A stretch of DNA of 64,000 nt from Taudactylus pleione (Eukaryota > Chordata > Amphibia > Anura > Myobatrachidae). The stretch's first letter is position 1. Every line of letters begins with the position of its first letter. The translations under genes and the position numbers were made by a program. This document shows positions 11,805 to 22,274 of this stretch, piece by piece. The notes beneath the pieces were generated by a model. The model saw only the letters and a list, made by a program, of their open reading frames with translations, did not search any database and was not told the origin of the DNA. The stretch lies in contig JAUIMM010000088.1 of assembly GCA_031769625.1 (NCBI GenBank), forward strand, positions 9,553,501 through 9,617,500, read 5' to 3'.

Positions 11805-12753
11805 CATGTCCGGTGGTGAAGATAATACCCGGGTGTCTACTCCTGCCTTGCAGTCTTGTGTGCGTTGTGCTGCTGGCATTAGGGAGACTGATGTGCTGCA
11901 TGAGAGTTTATGCGGCAGGTGTTATATCCCTCCAGGTCCCTCTTCGGTCCTTGGGACTGCACAAGAACCCCCGTATGCGTGCTTTGCTCAGGCACTGCAG
12001 ACACTTATGGTTCACATGGCTGTGCCCCCTGTGCTCCCCCAAATGGGGTCTTCACAGCAATCACTGGTTCTGGCTCCTATTCCACAGATCCAGTTGGCAC
12101 CGCAGGTGGTTAATGTACCACAAGGGTCTCAGATCAACCCACCTGCGGGCTCTGACCCTGATTCACTATCTAGGACCCCTAGGGTGCTGGCAAAAAGGCC
12201 TTCTGTGTCCCCTCGCCATCCTTATGTGGACGAGGATGAGAGGTCATCCGAGGACGAAGGGGTGCTTCCAGAGTCTGACTCGGAACTATCTGTAAAGGAT
12301 GAGCAGCACAAGTCCAGTGTTTATATTCCGGGCCTGGTCCGAGCTGTAACAGAGGTGTTGGTCATTGAGAAGGAAGATGCTCCTCCGGCTGTTTAGATTT
12401 AACACCCCTTGTTTAAGAGGGTTAAAAGTTCTATAGCCATTTTGCCTCTGTCAGATCAGCAAGTGGATCATCTGGAGGTGGAGTGGAAGGCTCCGGCGAG
12501 GCAGTTCCAGCCACAAAGGCGCCTGGTCAATGCATACCCCTTTCCTGAGGAGTACTTAAAGAAATGGGTTTCACCTCCTGTAGTGGACTCCCATGTAACA
12601 CGCTTAGTCAGAAGTGCGACCTTATCTATGCCATCCAGTGCGTCCTTAAAGGACTCAACTGACCGGAAGGTGGAAAACTGCCTAAAGTCCATTTACTCCT
12701 TGTCAGGAGCAGTGGCCAGACCATCTATGGCAGTGGCAAACGCAGGAATTTGA
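11805..12753 (+). pseudogene. DIRS gag-like ORF, first part
   Basis: The first frame (from MSGGEDNTRVS at 11805) has a Cys-containing segment (CVRCAAGIRETD, CGRCYIP) and an acidic stretch (DEDERSSEDEGVL), and stops at 12394-12396. The next frame, from 12409, carries ILPLSDQQVDHLEVEWKAP and SMPSSASLKDSTDRKVENCL, typical of DIRS ORF1 proteins. A stop separates the two frames and an insertion interrupts the second at about 12754. DIRS ORF1 is thought to act as a nucleic-acid-binding coat protein; that role is inferred from position. Confidence 0.75.
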
Positions 12754-12790
12754 AAGGGGGGTTTCCATACCAAAAAAGAATCTAGCCATA

Positions 12791-12831
<41 letters not shown>

Positions 12832-13374
12832 GGATGATGGACAGTCAGTTCGGCATTACACACACACTGACACGACACACTCTAACACAGACACTCACAA
12901 ACACTACACACAGACACGCGCACTGACATACACACAAAATCATAAGCGCAGTCAAACAAGTACAGTATCAGTTGTTAATGCACACCCCCACCGGCAGTAA
13001 TCCCCCGCACTGGCAGTAATCCCCCTGCCGCGCTGGGCACTCCCCACATAAATTCACCTGCAGCTGAAGGTCCAGGAGAAAGCGCTGGGATTAGTCACCC
13101 GGAGGCAACGCAGCACAGCCTGGCCCTCTTGCAATGCCCCATCAGAACTTCCTGGGAGGAGCTGCGCGCTGCCGCAGCAGCTCCCCCTACAGTCAGTCAG
13201 CCAGCCAGCTGGGCCAGCGCAGCTCCAGCCAGACTATAAGAGCAGGCACCGTTGCCTGAAATCCGGCTGCTCCTTCTTTTAATGAAAAAAAAAAAGTTGT
13301 GTAGCTGCTCGGCGATGGAGCGGCGGCTAGGGGGGGTTTCTAGGTACTCAGAAACCCCCCCTGCGTGCGCGGAT
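12754..13374. mobile_element. Unclassified repeat inserted in the DIRS gag-like ORF
   Basis: The gag-like frame stops near 12753 and resumes near 13376 with AISWVARVMESWADLLEESL. The insert contains an (AT)n run at 12797-12828, a CA-rich stretch and a hairpin at 13330-13360 (GGGGGGTTTCT / AGAAACCCCCC). Boundaries are approximate and no target duplication was identified. Confidence 0.6.
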
Positions 13375-13375
13375 A

Positions 13376-13445
13376 TATGGCTATCTCTTGGGTAGCTAGG
13401 GTCATGGAATCCTGGGCAGACCTGTTGGAGGAGTCTCTGTCTCCT
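13376..13445 (+). pseudogene. DIRS gag-like fragment between two insertions
   Basis: WVARVMESWADLLEESLSP reads in frame up to the CTCCT target site and continues after 14513 with DALQDQLSLVGKIRDSATYM, which shows these are pieces of one ORF. Confidence 0.75.
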
Positions 13446-14513
13446 TGTTATGAATGTACCTGCACTATTTGCATGAGACCCCTGGAGCTCGCTGATGGGG
13501 CTCATGCAATAGGCAGGGATCCACAGAGAATAATTTACCTGGAGTAAAGCAGCAAGCAAGGTAGGGGTTAATAGCAGATGCTAACAGATGCAGGTGTGTG
13601 CTAGAGTCTGCTGCTGGGAAACTGGCTTGATGGTCTGAAGACTTGCAATTAACTGGCACAGGTGGATAAGCACAAAAATAGAAAGGATGTGTAGATCCGG
13701 ATAGTAGCAGGCCAGCTCTGGAAGCAGGCTGGAATTATGCTGAAGCAGTAATGCTAGATATGGACTTGATTATGGCAGGCCAGCTATTCAGGATGCAGGA
13801 GGGAATACTGTGGAATCTGCAATGCTGGAAATGGATTTGATTGTGGCAGACCAGCTATTCAGGATGCAGGTGCTAGTTTGTTACAGAACCAGTACTAAAT
13901 ATCGTTGAACTGACAGGTGAATGCAGATTGGAGCTTGTAAAAGAACCAGTACTTGATATGGTTAAACTGACAGGTGAATGCAGGTTGGAGTTTGTAACAG
14001 AATCAGTACTTGAAATTATTGAACTGGCAGGCAGATGCAGGTTGGAGTTTGTAGCAGAACCAGTACTTCCTATAGTTGAACTGACAGGTGAATGCAGGTT
14101 GGAGCTTGTAACATAATCAGTACTTGAAATGGTTGAACTGGCAGGCAGATGCACAGGTACACGCTGGACTGGACACAAACCGGAGGTGACACAAAAGGTA
14201 AGCTGGAGGGTCTTGGCAAGGCACAAACACGTAGCAGGAATGGACACGGGAACAGGCAGAATCCAGCAGGACACAGGAACAAAGGTTTAAGGAGCAAGGA
14301 ACTTCACAACGTGCAGCGACCACATGAACCTCCACTAGGTGCAGGAACTAGTAATATCACCGGCAGGCAGGAACTGACTTGAATCCCTAATGAAGGGAGA
14401 GGTCTCCTGTGATTGGTCCATCAGGCTGAGGTCAGGTAATGACACTACCAACAGGTGAGTAGCTGCACATAGCAGCAAGAGTCCAGGTAGTTAGGAAAGC
14501 GGCACATGTAACA
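13446..14513. mobile_element. LTR-like insertion, 1068 bp, flanked by CTCCT
   Basis: It starts TGTTATGAATG and ends CATGTAACA, and is bounded by CTCCT at 13441-13445 and 14514-14518, as for an LTR-retrotransposon. There is no internal coding region or second LTR, so it is probably a solo LTR or a non-autonomous element. It contains two rough copies of a unit of about 75-80 bp (ending AGCTATTCAGGATGCAG) and five of about 57-60 bp. Confidence 0.85.
13866..14160. repeat. Tandem repeat of about 57-60 bp, five copies, inside the LTR-like insert
   Basis: Units carry GAACCAGTACTTGA and GAACTGACAGGTGAATGCAG and then TTGGAGCTTGTAA. Short frames on both strands repeat peptides such as SSTISSTDS and are artefacts. 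Confidence 0.9.
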
Positions 14514-14518
14514 CTCCT

Positions 14519-14818
14519 GATGCTTTACAGGACCAGCTGTCCCTGGTGGGCAAGATACGTGACTCGGCTACCTATATGAATGAGGCAGCTCTGGATGTCA
14601 GCTTGTTATCCTCAAGAGTGTCAGCCGCGACTGTCACAGCACGCAGGTCCTTATGGCTCTGTTCCTGGAGGGTGGATGCGGACTCTAAGAAGGGACTGGA
14701 AGTTTTGCCTTACAATGGGAAGGTGTTGTTTGGCCCGGATCTAGACAAGATAATGGACACTTTAGCAGGTGCCAAGTCGGCTTGTCAGCCATCAGCCTCG
14801 GTCCCCTCTGGTAACTGA
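14519..14818 (+). pseudogene. DIRS gag-like ORF, last part
   Basis: DQLSLVGKIRDSATYMNEAA, LSSRVSAATVTARRSLWL and LLFGPDL-like text end the ORF at a TGA at 14816-14818. LVGKIRDSA and RRSLWLCSW are typical of DIRS ORF1 C-termini. Confidence 0.75.
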
Positions 14819-15029
14819 ACTCCTTCCTTTCGGCCCTATAGGGCGCAGACTAGGCTTAAAAGCCAATCATTTCCCAAGCAGATGGCTGTCAGGAAGACTG
14901 GCAGACCCAAAAAGCAAGCTTGGAGTACAAGGCGTCCAGCCTCTAAACCAGATGACAAATCCACAGCATGACGGAACGTGCCTCCCTTTGGGGGGCCGAC
15001 TTCTTCAGTTTGCCCAGTGCTGGCATCAG

Positions 15030-15857
15030 ACCACAACAGATGCCTGGGTAAGAGAAGTGGTCTCTCGGGGCTATGCCCTCTCATTTCGCAGCCGGTCCCC
15101 TCACCAATTCTTCCACTCGGAAGTCTCCAACAAGGACAAAGCCTTACTGATACAGGAAGCGGTATATTCCCTGTGCAAGGCAGGAGTGATTGTCCCAGTA
15201 TCAGTGCCCCAGTGGGGCATGGGGTTTTATTCCAACTTGTTTTTGGTGGAAAAACCCAATGGGAACTACCGTCCTATCCTGAACCTCAAGTGCCTAAACA
15301 GGTTCCTCGTTTCTGGATGGAGATGCTACACACTATCATACTGGCTATGGAACCGGGGGATTTCATGGTATCCCTGGACATCCGGGATGCCTATCTGCTT
15401 ATCCCTATTGCGGCTTCGCATCAACGGTTTCTCAGGTTTGCTGTGAAATAGCAACACTTACAGTTCCAGGCGTTATCCTTTGGCCTATCCATGGCCCCTC
15501 GGGTATTTACAAAAATTATGGCAGTGATGGTGTCCCATCTGTGGTTGCAGGGGATCCGCCTATTACCATATCTGGACGATCTGTTGCTCCTGGCAGGATC
15601 TCCAGAGGTACTTTTCCATCACCTCCAGATGACCATCTCGGTGCTTCAGTCACATGGATGGGTCATAAATTGGGAGAAGTTGTCTCTAACCCCGTCGCAG
15701 AGGATGCTGCATCTAGAAGCTCTATTGGACTCACAACAGCAAAGGATCTTCCTGACATCAGACAAGATCTCGGTGTTGCAGAGACAGGTACACAGATGTC
15801 TCCACAGTCTCTGGGCATGCAGCAATGCAATTGGTGGGATCAATGGTGTCAACATTC
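15030..15857 (+). pseudogene. DIRS reverse transcriptase, first part
   Basis: NLFLVEKPNGNYRPILNLK, then in another frame MVSLDIRDAYLLIPI (the catalytic DxxDAY region), then ALSFGLSMAPRVFTKIM and the catalytic YLDD at 15569-15580. At least one frameshift (near 15300) and a stop at 15448-15450 inactivate it. The LINE insertion at 15858 cuts the connection to RNase H. Confidence 0.88.
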
Positions 15858-16146
15858 CCTTAGTATGTAAGCTCCTTTGAGCAGGGCCCTCTACCCTCTT
15901 GTGCATCTCCTTACTATACCTTCATCTACTTCTTACTCTCTACCAGGGCACCTAACACTTGATTGCTTTGCTTTGTTGCTTATCTGGGTGTTATGGTCGT
16001 GAATGTAGCAATGTATATTATGCATGTCCTGTAATGACCTGTACTGTAAGTCACTGTAAATCAATCTATTTGTTTATGTACTTTGTAAGGCGCTGCGGAA
16101 CACTTGTGGCGCCATATAAATAAACGATAATAATAATAATAATAAT
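15858..16146 (+). mobile_element. LINE 3' tail (CR1/L2-like) inserted in the DIRS RT, 289 bp
   Basis: GTAAGCTCCTTTGAGCAGGG, GTAAGGCGCTGCGGAA and GGCGCCATATAAATAA followed by (AAT)n is a 3' tail common in frogs. AACATTC flanks both sides (15851-15857 and 16147-16153). The 5' truncation and repeat tail fit target-primed reverse transcription. Confidence 0.85.
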
Positions 16147-16983
16147 AACATTCGACATGGTGGAGTATGCGCAATTTCATTTGAGGCCTCTACAGACACT
16201 GATCCTTGCCCGATGGGACAGATCACCTCGGAAATTAAAGGCACAGACAATAGTGCTCTCCCTGGAAATCAGGTTGTCTCTGGCTTGGTAGCTGCAAACT
16301 CAGCATCTCACCCAGGGATACCCATTTTGGTTACTGGACTGGACTCTACTGACAACGGATGCCAGTCTGTGGGGTTGGGGCACAGTGTCAGGTCCTCACT
16401 CCTTTCAGGGTCGGTGGACGCTAGAGGAAACAGTCCTTCCATTCAATATATTGGAACTGAGGGCGGTCTTCCTGGCTCTCTCAAGAGCAAGACACATCCT
16501 AAAAGTGAATCCTGTGCAGATGTGGTCAGACAGCGCCACGACAGTGGCATACATCAACCACAAGGGAGGAACTCATAGTCAGGCGGCCATGCGAGAAGTG
16601 TCCCGCATCCTTACATGGGCAGAAGGCCATCTGCCGGCCATATCGGCAGTGTTCATACCCGGATTCCTCAATTGGGAAGCAGACTTCCTCAGCCGTCATG
16701 ACGTGCATCCAGAGGAATGGTCTTTCAACTCCTGGTGGACAGATGGGGCCTTCTGGTCGTGGACCTTATGGCCTCCTGACACAATTACAAGCTGTCAGTG
16801 TACGGATCAAGGACAAGAGATGCAGGCGCCCTACTAGTAGATGCTCTGTCAGTAGGTGGACCTTTTGAGTTTGCATACCTTTTTCCTCAGGTGTCCCTTC
16901 TTCCTCGCATACTCAGACAGTTCAAGCAGGAAAGAGGCAGGCTCCTACTGGTGGCTTAAGTGTGGCCAAGGAGACACTGGTAC
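16147..16983 (+). pseudogene. DIRS RNase H region
   Basis: After the LINE tail the frame resumes with FDMVEYAQFHLRPLQTLIL. LTTDASLWGWG (catalytic Asp), LELRAVFLALSRA (Glu) and MWSDSATTVAYINHKGG (Asp) mark RNase H, then GFLNWEADFLSRHD. The frame is largely open to 16837, then is lost before the gypsy insertion at 16984. Confidence 0.88.
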
Positions 16984-17489
16984 TGTTACGATCCTCTAAC
17001 AATTGCTAGGACCGAGATGGAGGTATTAGAGATATGAGGCACATCGAAGAACAGTCATAAGCAGAATATTAAAATCATGGCAGTTTACTTTATAAATGAT
17101 ATGGAGGGCCAGTACAAACACAACATGTCAATGGTGCAGTAAGGAGCTGATACAATAGGACAGTCAATAAAATATACTGTAGACTTACAGCCCAAACTAA
17201 AGTTGTTGAATAGCCAGGAGGCCTAGTAGACAGCGATGCTTGAAACTTGGTGTTGAAGCAGGATTGCTGTATGGCCTTGAGGCCCTAGTAGACAGCGATG
17301 TTTGAAACATGGTGTAGGAGCAGGATTGCTGTATGGCCTGGAGGGCCTAGTAGACAGTGATGCTTGAAATGTGGTGTAGAGGCAGGATTGCTGTATGGCC
17401 TGGGTCTCCTAGCAACCGGCAACCTAAAAGCATGGTCAGGAGCAGGAGGAATACTGGCAGGAGACAAGTCCTGGACTGGACTTGTAACA
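16984..17489 (-). repeat. 3' LTR of the chromodomain gypsy element
   Basis: The LTR starts TGTTACGATCC and ends GGACTTGTAACA in plus orientation. It contains three tandem units of about 62-65 bp (17219-17403, CTAGTAGACAGCGATG...). A purine tract (minus strand AAGGGGGGGAATAC, 17491-17504) adjoins it and would prime plus-strand synthesis. Confidence 0.9.
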
Positions 17490-17591
17490 GTATTCCCCCC
17501 CTTGATGCAGGGTTGAAGAACCCCCAGATCCAGGTTTATTGGGAAACTTCTGAAAGAAAAGTCTTTTCAGTCTGGGAGCGTGGAATGCATC

Positions 17592-17959
17592 TTACGAAAC
17601 CGAGGAACGTTCCTCTGGGCCGTAACTCCTACAATGAACCAAAAACTGTAATTTACCTCTGGAGAACTTGGAGACAAGAATTCTTTCAACAACAAATTCC
17701 TGTTGACCATGGACAATCACTGGACCAGGTTTGGAACTAGGCTTACTTCCAAATCTCGTGGAAGAAAAAAACATTTTGAGAAGAGAGCAATGAAAGTGTT
17801 GTTAATACATAAAGAATTGGGTAGTTGCAACTTGCAAGCGACGGGATTCACTTGAGCAATAATGTGAAAAGTCCCGATGAATCTAGGTCTCAATATATGA
17901 GCAGGTTGGCGCAGCTTGATATTCTTAGTAGAAAGCCAGACCAAATCTCCCCTTTTCAA
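17592..17959 (-). pseudogene. Gypsy integrase C-terminus with chromodomain
   Basis: KRGDLVWLSTKNI and LRPRFIGTFHIIAQV form the GPY/F-like segment. In a shifted frame EFVVERILVSKFSRGK and LQFLVHCRSYGPEERSS match a chromodomain. In chromodomain-bearing gypsy elements this module is thought to guide integration to particular chromatin. Confidence 0.82.
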
Positions 17960-18840
17960 TAAACATGGTCTTCAACGCTGTCAGCAATACTCTTGGAATG
18001 AAGTTAAACTTTGCAGAGACTTCGATGAGCTTTGCTCCAAATACGGTGAAGCCGAGACACAGATGATGGAGTAGACACACTGGAAACATTAGGTTCAAAG
18101 GAGTTAGCTCTGGGATGCTGACCAGTGACACAGAAAAATGGAGACACAGATGAAGCTGAATGACAAGCATTGTTGAATGCAAATTTTGCCAGAGACAACT
18201 GCAGGACCGAATCTGAATGACATTTGAAAATGAAACAACGGAAATATTGCTCCAGAGACTGGTTGGCACATTCCGTCTGACCATTGGACTGTGGATGATA
18301 TCCCGACGAGAGACTGATAGAAATACCAATTGAGGAACAAAATGCTCTCCAAAATTGTGCAATGAATTGAGTGCCACAATCAGACACAATATCTAAAGGC
18401 AATCCATGAAGTCTAAAGATGTGTTGTATAAATAATGAAGAAAGTTCTCTGGCCGACGGCAGCTTGGACAAAGGAACAAAGTGTGCCATTTTACTAAATT
18501 GGTCCACAACCGTCCAGACAACCGAACATCCAGAGGAAACTGGAAGATCCACAATGAAGTCCATGGCAATGTGCGTCCAAGGTCTCTTAGGTGTAGACAA
18601 TGGAAGGAGCTGTATTATTATTGGCACAGACTTCACATGCTAACACAAACTCACGGACATCTTTGGCTAAGGATGGCCACCAGACTGAACGATAGAGAAT
18701 GTCCACAATCTTAGTAATGCCTGGATGACCAAAGGCTTTTTTAGAATGAAAATCCAAAAGGACAGTATTCCTAAATCTCTCAGGAACAAATAGAAGATAA
18801 GCAGGAACATTCGATGGAGCTTCAGATTGGCATCTCTGGA
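17960..18840 (-). pseudogene. Gypsy integrase (zinc-binding and catalytic core)
   Basis: The N-terminal HHCC module is visible at about 18840-18640 (HSKKAFGHPG, then CEVCA). The core at 18636-18004 has HIAMDFIVDLP (first Asp), GLPLDIVSDCGTQF (second Asp) and HPQSNGQTECANQSLEQY (catalytic Glu region). The core frame is open for 210 codons. Integrase would insert the cDNA; here it is a remnant. Confidence 0.9.
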
Positions 18841-18844
18841 GTGT

Positions 18845-19159
18845 CTAAGCTAGAGTCCGGGTTAAGGCAAAATGAATAAAATCTTTAGTAATGATGGGTT
18901 CTTCAGAAACTGAGACTTGTTGGTCAGAGAAGAAACTTCTGGAGAGAGCGTCAGCTTTAACATTTTTAGAACCAGGACGGAAGGAAATAACAAACTTAAA
19001 ACGAGTAAAAAATAAAGCCCAACGTGCTTGTCTGGAATTGAGATTCTTAGCTGTTTCAATATAGGCCAGATTTTTATTATCAGTGAGAACTGTGACTTGA
19101 TGTTTGGCCCCCTCAAGCCAGTGTCTCCAATCTTCAAAAGCCCATTTAATTGCAAGCAA
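18845..19159 (-). pseudogene. Gypsy RNase H, second part
   Basis: [36 protein letters not shown] and [20 protein letters not shown] follow RT in a shifted frame, then KADALSR. The junction frameshift lies near 19160. Confidence 0.9.
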
Positions 19160-20251
19160 TTATCTGTTGCCCACATCGTAATTACGTTCAGTAGTGGCAA
19201 ATTTGCATGAAAAAAAAGCACATGGATGCAATTTATTATCGGGAGAACTTCTTTGAGAAAGAATTGCTCCAGCCCTGACCTCTGATGCATCAACTTCCAA
19301 AATAAATGGTAACTCAGGATGAGGATGACGTAGAACAGGTGCATGAGTAAAGGCAGTCTTCAGATCTTCAAAGGCCTGGATAGCCTTCAAAGGCCAATTA
19401 GCTGTATCCGCTCCTTTCTTGGTAAGGTCCACAATAAGAGCCACAATGGTAGAGAAAGAATTGATAAATCTCCAGTAACAATTAGCAAATCCAAGGAAAC
19501 GCTGGATGCCCTTCAAAGTATTGGGCTGAACCCGTTCAAGAACTACTTTGACTTTACTGGGATCCATTGAAAATCCCTCAGTAGAGATGACATAACCCAG
19601 AAAGGATACATGAGTGACGTGGAATTCACATTTCTCCAATTTAGCAAAAAGATGATGCTCACGAAGCTGTTGCAAAACCAAATAAACATGTTGAACATGG
19701 AGCTCTTCTGACTTGGAGTAAATAAGGATATCATCCAAATAGACAACCACAAAAACACCCAGGAACTCTCGAAGGACGTCATTAATTAAATCCTGAAAAA
19801 CAGCAGGAGCATTAGCGAGTCCAAATGGCATGACGAGGTACTCATAGTGAACTGAATGAGTGTTGAAAGCAGTCTTCCACTCATCACCTTCCTTAATGCG
19901 AATAAGGTTATAAGCTCCTCTGAGATCAATTTTGGAGAAAATGGTCACTTCTCGGAATTGATCAAACAGCACAGAAATAAAAGGTAGCAGGTATGAGTTC
20001 TTGATGATTATACTGTTAAGTCCTCTAAAGTCAATACATGGATGTAGAGATCCATCCTTCTTGTGGACAAAAAAGAAGCCTGCACCGACCGGTGACTTGG
20101 ATGAATGAATAAATCCTCTGGCTAAATCCTCTTTAATATAATCCTCCATAGCTTTACTCTCAGGAATGGACAGAGAATACAAACGACCTTTAGGCAACTT
20201 AGCTCCAGGAACAAGATTGATGGCGCAATCATATGGTCGATGTGGAGGCAA
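19160..20251 (-). pseudogene. Gypsy reverse transcriptase and start of RNase H
   Basis: A 363-codon open frame with [73 protein letters not shown] and the catalytic VVYLDD (plus-strand complement at 19730-19741), then [11 protein letters not shown] and the RNase H start ILEVDASE. All RT blocks are present, but gag and protease are gone and the frame breaks after NYDVGNR, so the element cannot be autonomous. Confidence 0.93.
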
Positions 20252-20293
20252 TGCATTAGCTTTTTATTTAGAAAACACATCAATAAAATTCAG

Positions 20294-20435
20294 TAGTAGA
20301 CAGTGATGCTTGAAACGTGGTGTAGAGGCAGGATTGCTGTTTGGCCTGGGTCTCCTAGCAACCGGCAACCTAGAAGCATGGTCAGGAGCAGGAGGAATAC
20401 TGGCAGGAGACAAGTCCTGGAATGGACTTGTAACA
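20294..20435 (-). repeat. Truncated 5' LTR of the chromodomain gypsy element
   Basis: It matches only the final 142 bp or so of the 3' LTR (from AGTAGACAGTGATGCTTGAA to GGACTTGTAACA) and holds a single copy of the internal tandem unit. Confidence 0.88.
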
Positions 20436-20440
20436 TGTAC

Positions 20441-21565
20441 TCAGACCTTCAGAGTCTGCCGGTAGACACTCCGTGGCTGCTACCTCAACGTTGGGACCTA
20501 TTGCCACAGGGTCCCTGCCTTCACCCGGATCTGGGTCGATTGGCTTTGGCGGCATGGCTCTTGAGGCATCCCTCCAAAAGGTCGAAAGGCTTCTCTGGTG
20601 CAGTGGTTAACACCTTGATAAGTGCACGGAAGCTAGCCTCTGTCAGGATTTACCACAGAGTGTGGCACTCCTACTTTCAGTGGTGCACCCCTAGAGGGTA
20701 TGTTTAGGATTCCAGGATACTGGCTTTCCTCCAGGCAGGCTTGGACCTAGGACTCCGCCTGGCTTCACTGAAGGTACAAGTCTCGGCCCTGTCAGTGTGG
20801 TTTCAGAGATGGATTGCGACTTTGTAGGATGTGCGCATCTTTTTACAAGGTGTGCTGCAGATTCAGCCACCCTTTGTGCCTCTGGTGGAGCCTTGGGATT
20901 TGGCGGTTGACCTTCAGGCCTTGCAAGGCCCGGCTTTTGAACCACTGGGATCAGTGGATTTGAAATGGCTTACGTTTAAGATCATCTTCTTTCTGGCCAT
21001 TGCTTTGGCTAGAAGAGTGTCAGATTTGGGGGCCCTTTTGTGTTACTCTCCATATCTGGTGTTCCACCAGGACAGGGCAGTGCTTCAAACTCGCCCTGGT
21101 TTCCTTCCTAAGGTGGTGACAAGTTTCCACATTAATGAGGAAATTGTGGTTCCAGCCTTTCTTGGGCCGGGTCTTTCAGCAGGTGAGGCCTCTTTGGATG
21201 TGGTGCGAGCCCTCCGAATTTATGTGGACCGTTCTGGGTCCTACAGAAAGTCAGACTCCCTCTTTGTCATTTTTGGGTTCCATAAAAAGGGTTGGCCTGC
21301 CACAAAGCAGACTTTGGCATGATGGCTTTGTCTGACTATTTCAGAGGCCTACTCTAGGGAGCACCTTCCACCTCCGCCATCTGTATCTGCTCATTCTACG
21401 AGGTCTGTGGGCCCTTCATGGGCAGCTCGGCAAGGTGCCTCGGCTGTACAGCTTTATAAGGCGGCCACTTGGTCTTCAGTCCAGACCTTTGTGAGGTATT
21501 ATTCATTTGATACCTTCGCCTCTCAGGATGCTTCCTTTGGGCGGCGAGTCCTCCTTTCTGTACAG
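20441..21565 (+). pseudogene. DIRS tyrosine recombinase
   Basis: The N-terminal core-binding part shows TLISARKLASVRIYHRVWHS. The catalytic domain shows ALARRVSDLGALL (first Arg, about 21009-21029), SAHSTRSVG (the HxxR box, about 21389-21403) and TFVRYYSF (the Tyr, 21497-21502). Stops or frameshifts occur near 20705, 20826 and 21320. In DIRS elements this enzyme replaces integrase and inserts a circular DNA without target duplication. Confidence 0.9.
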
Positions 21566-21606
21566 GAGTGTACCCACCCTTAAGGGGAACTGCTTTGGGA
21601 CATCCC

Positions 21607-21710
21607 CAAGGTCACCTGTGGACCCTAAGGAACCTGAAATAGAAAAGAGGAGATATGGTAAGAACTTACCTTTGTTATCTCCCTTTATACGAGGTCCTTA
21701 GGGTCCACAG
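21607..21710. repeat. DIRS internal complementary region
   Basis: 21607-21640 complements the left terminus (about 10692-10733). 21641-21710 complements the right terminus (GAGGAGATATGGTAAGAACT pairs with 22021-22040). Confidence 0.9.
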
Positions 21711-21853
21711 GGCACCCACCCTTACGCCCTTTACGGTAGTTAGGGTGTTGTCTGGTCTACAGTCTCTGTCTCTTTCCTAGCGAGAATGTGATTCTTGTGT
21801 GTTCCAGACTTCCTTCTTTCTCACAGTACTCTCCTCCGGCCTCTGGCTTGCTA

Positions 21854-21993
21854 CTAGACTGAGTGATGCCCTGGCTGGGAGGTGGGGTATGGAGGGGTAC
21901 CAGTGCATCCTGGGGGAAAGAAATTAACTGCATGGTGCCGATGCCTACATCATCACCTATACCCCCAAGGTCACCTTTGGACCCTAAGAACCT
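21854..21993 (-). repeat. DIRS right inverted terminal repeat
   Basis: Inverse copy of the left repeat; differences are scattered single substitutions. Confidence 0.92.
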
Positions 21994-22042
21994 CATAGAA
22001 AGGGAGATAACAAAGGTAAGTTCTTACCATATCTCCTCTTTT

Positions 22043-22260
22043 GTCCCTGCTGGAATCCACCATTACAGGTACCTCTGTAATTTTTGCATGTAATTGACGG
22101 TAAAGGTCTTTCTTGTAGAATTTGTAGTTCATTTTGATGGACATCATCTTTTCCACATTTTGGGGAAGGAGTCTCTGGTCGATCACAGACAAGGTTCCCG
22201 GCTGTGCTGAAAACTCTTTCTGGAAGGTGGGCAGCAAAAGTAAAGCAAAGGCAGTTTTGT
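22043..22260 (-). pseudogene. hAT transposase C-terminal (dimerisation) remnant
   Basis: On the minus strand, PERVFSTAGNLVCDR is followed, after a one-frame shift, by QRLLPQNVEKMMSIKMNYKF. This is the conserved hATC dimerisation block of hAT transposases. The adjacent DIRS end abuts it at 22042, so DIRS may have landed in or beside an old hAT element. Confidence 0.8.
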
Positions 22261-22274
22261 GTAAGGGCCTATAA

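Larger units (their letters stand above)
16984..20435 (-). mobile_element. Chromodomain Ty3/gypsy retrotransposon, 5'-deleted, nested in DIRS
   Basis: A full LTR lies at 16984-17489 and a partial one at about 20294-20435. Between them, on the minus strand, lie reverse transcriptase, RNase H, integrase and a chromodomain in the usual gypsy order. Gag, protease, primer-binding site and most of the 5' LTR are missing, as if one deletion joined the LTR to RT. The flanks are GGTAC (16979-16983) and TGTAC (20436-20440), four of five bases equal. The interrupted DIRS sequence continues into its recombinase on the right. Confidence 0.92.
10691..22042 (+). mobile_element. DIRS1-type tyrosine-recombinase retrotransposon, nested by at least four insertions
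   Basis: The left terminus (about 10691-10843) is the reverse complement of 21854-21993, giving inverted terminal repeats of about 140 bp that share CACCATGCAGTTAATTT and CCCCAGGATGCACTGGT. An internal complementary region at 21607-21710 pairs in its first part with the extreme left end and in its second part with 21980-22042, the DIRS1 hallmark that templates rolled or circular intermediates. Coding remnants follow in order: gag-like, reverse transcriptase, RNase H, tyrosine recombinase. Frameshifts and insertions make it dead. Without the nested inserts it would be about 5.9 kb, usual for DIRS1. Confidence 0.93.

Noticed and set aside
11749..12396. Host gene with a 215-codon frame
   Set aside because: Position between the DIRS terminus and DIRS RT, and the following LSDQQVDHLE segment, show it is the DIRS gag-like ORF.
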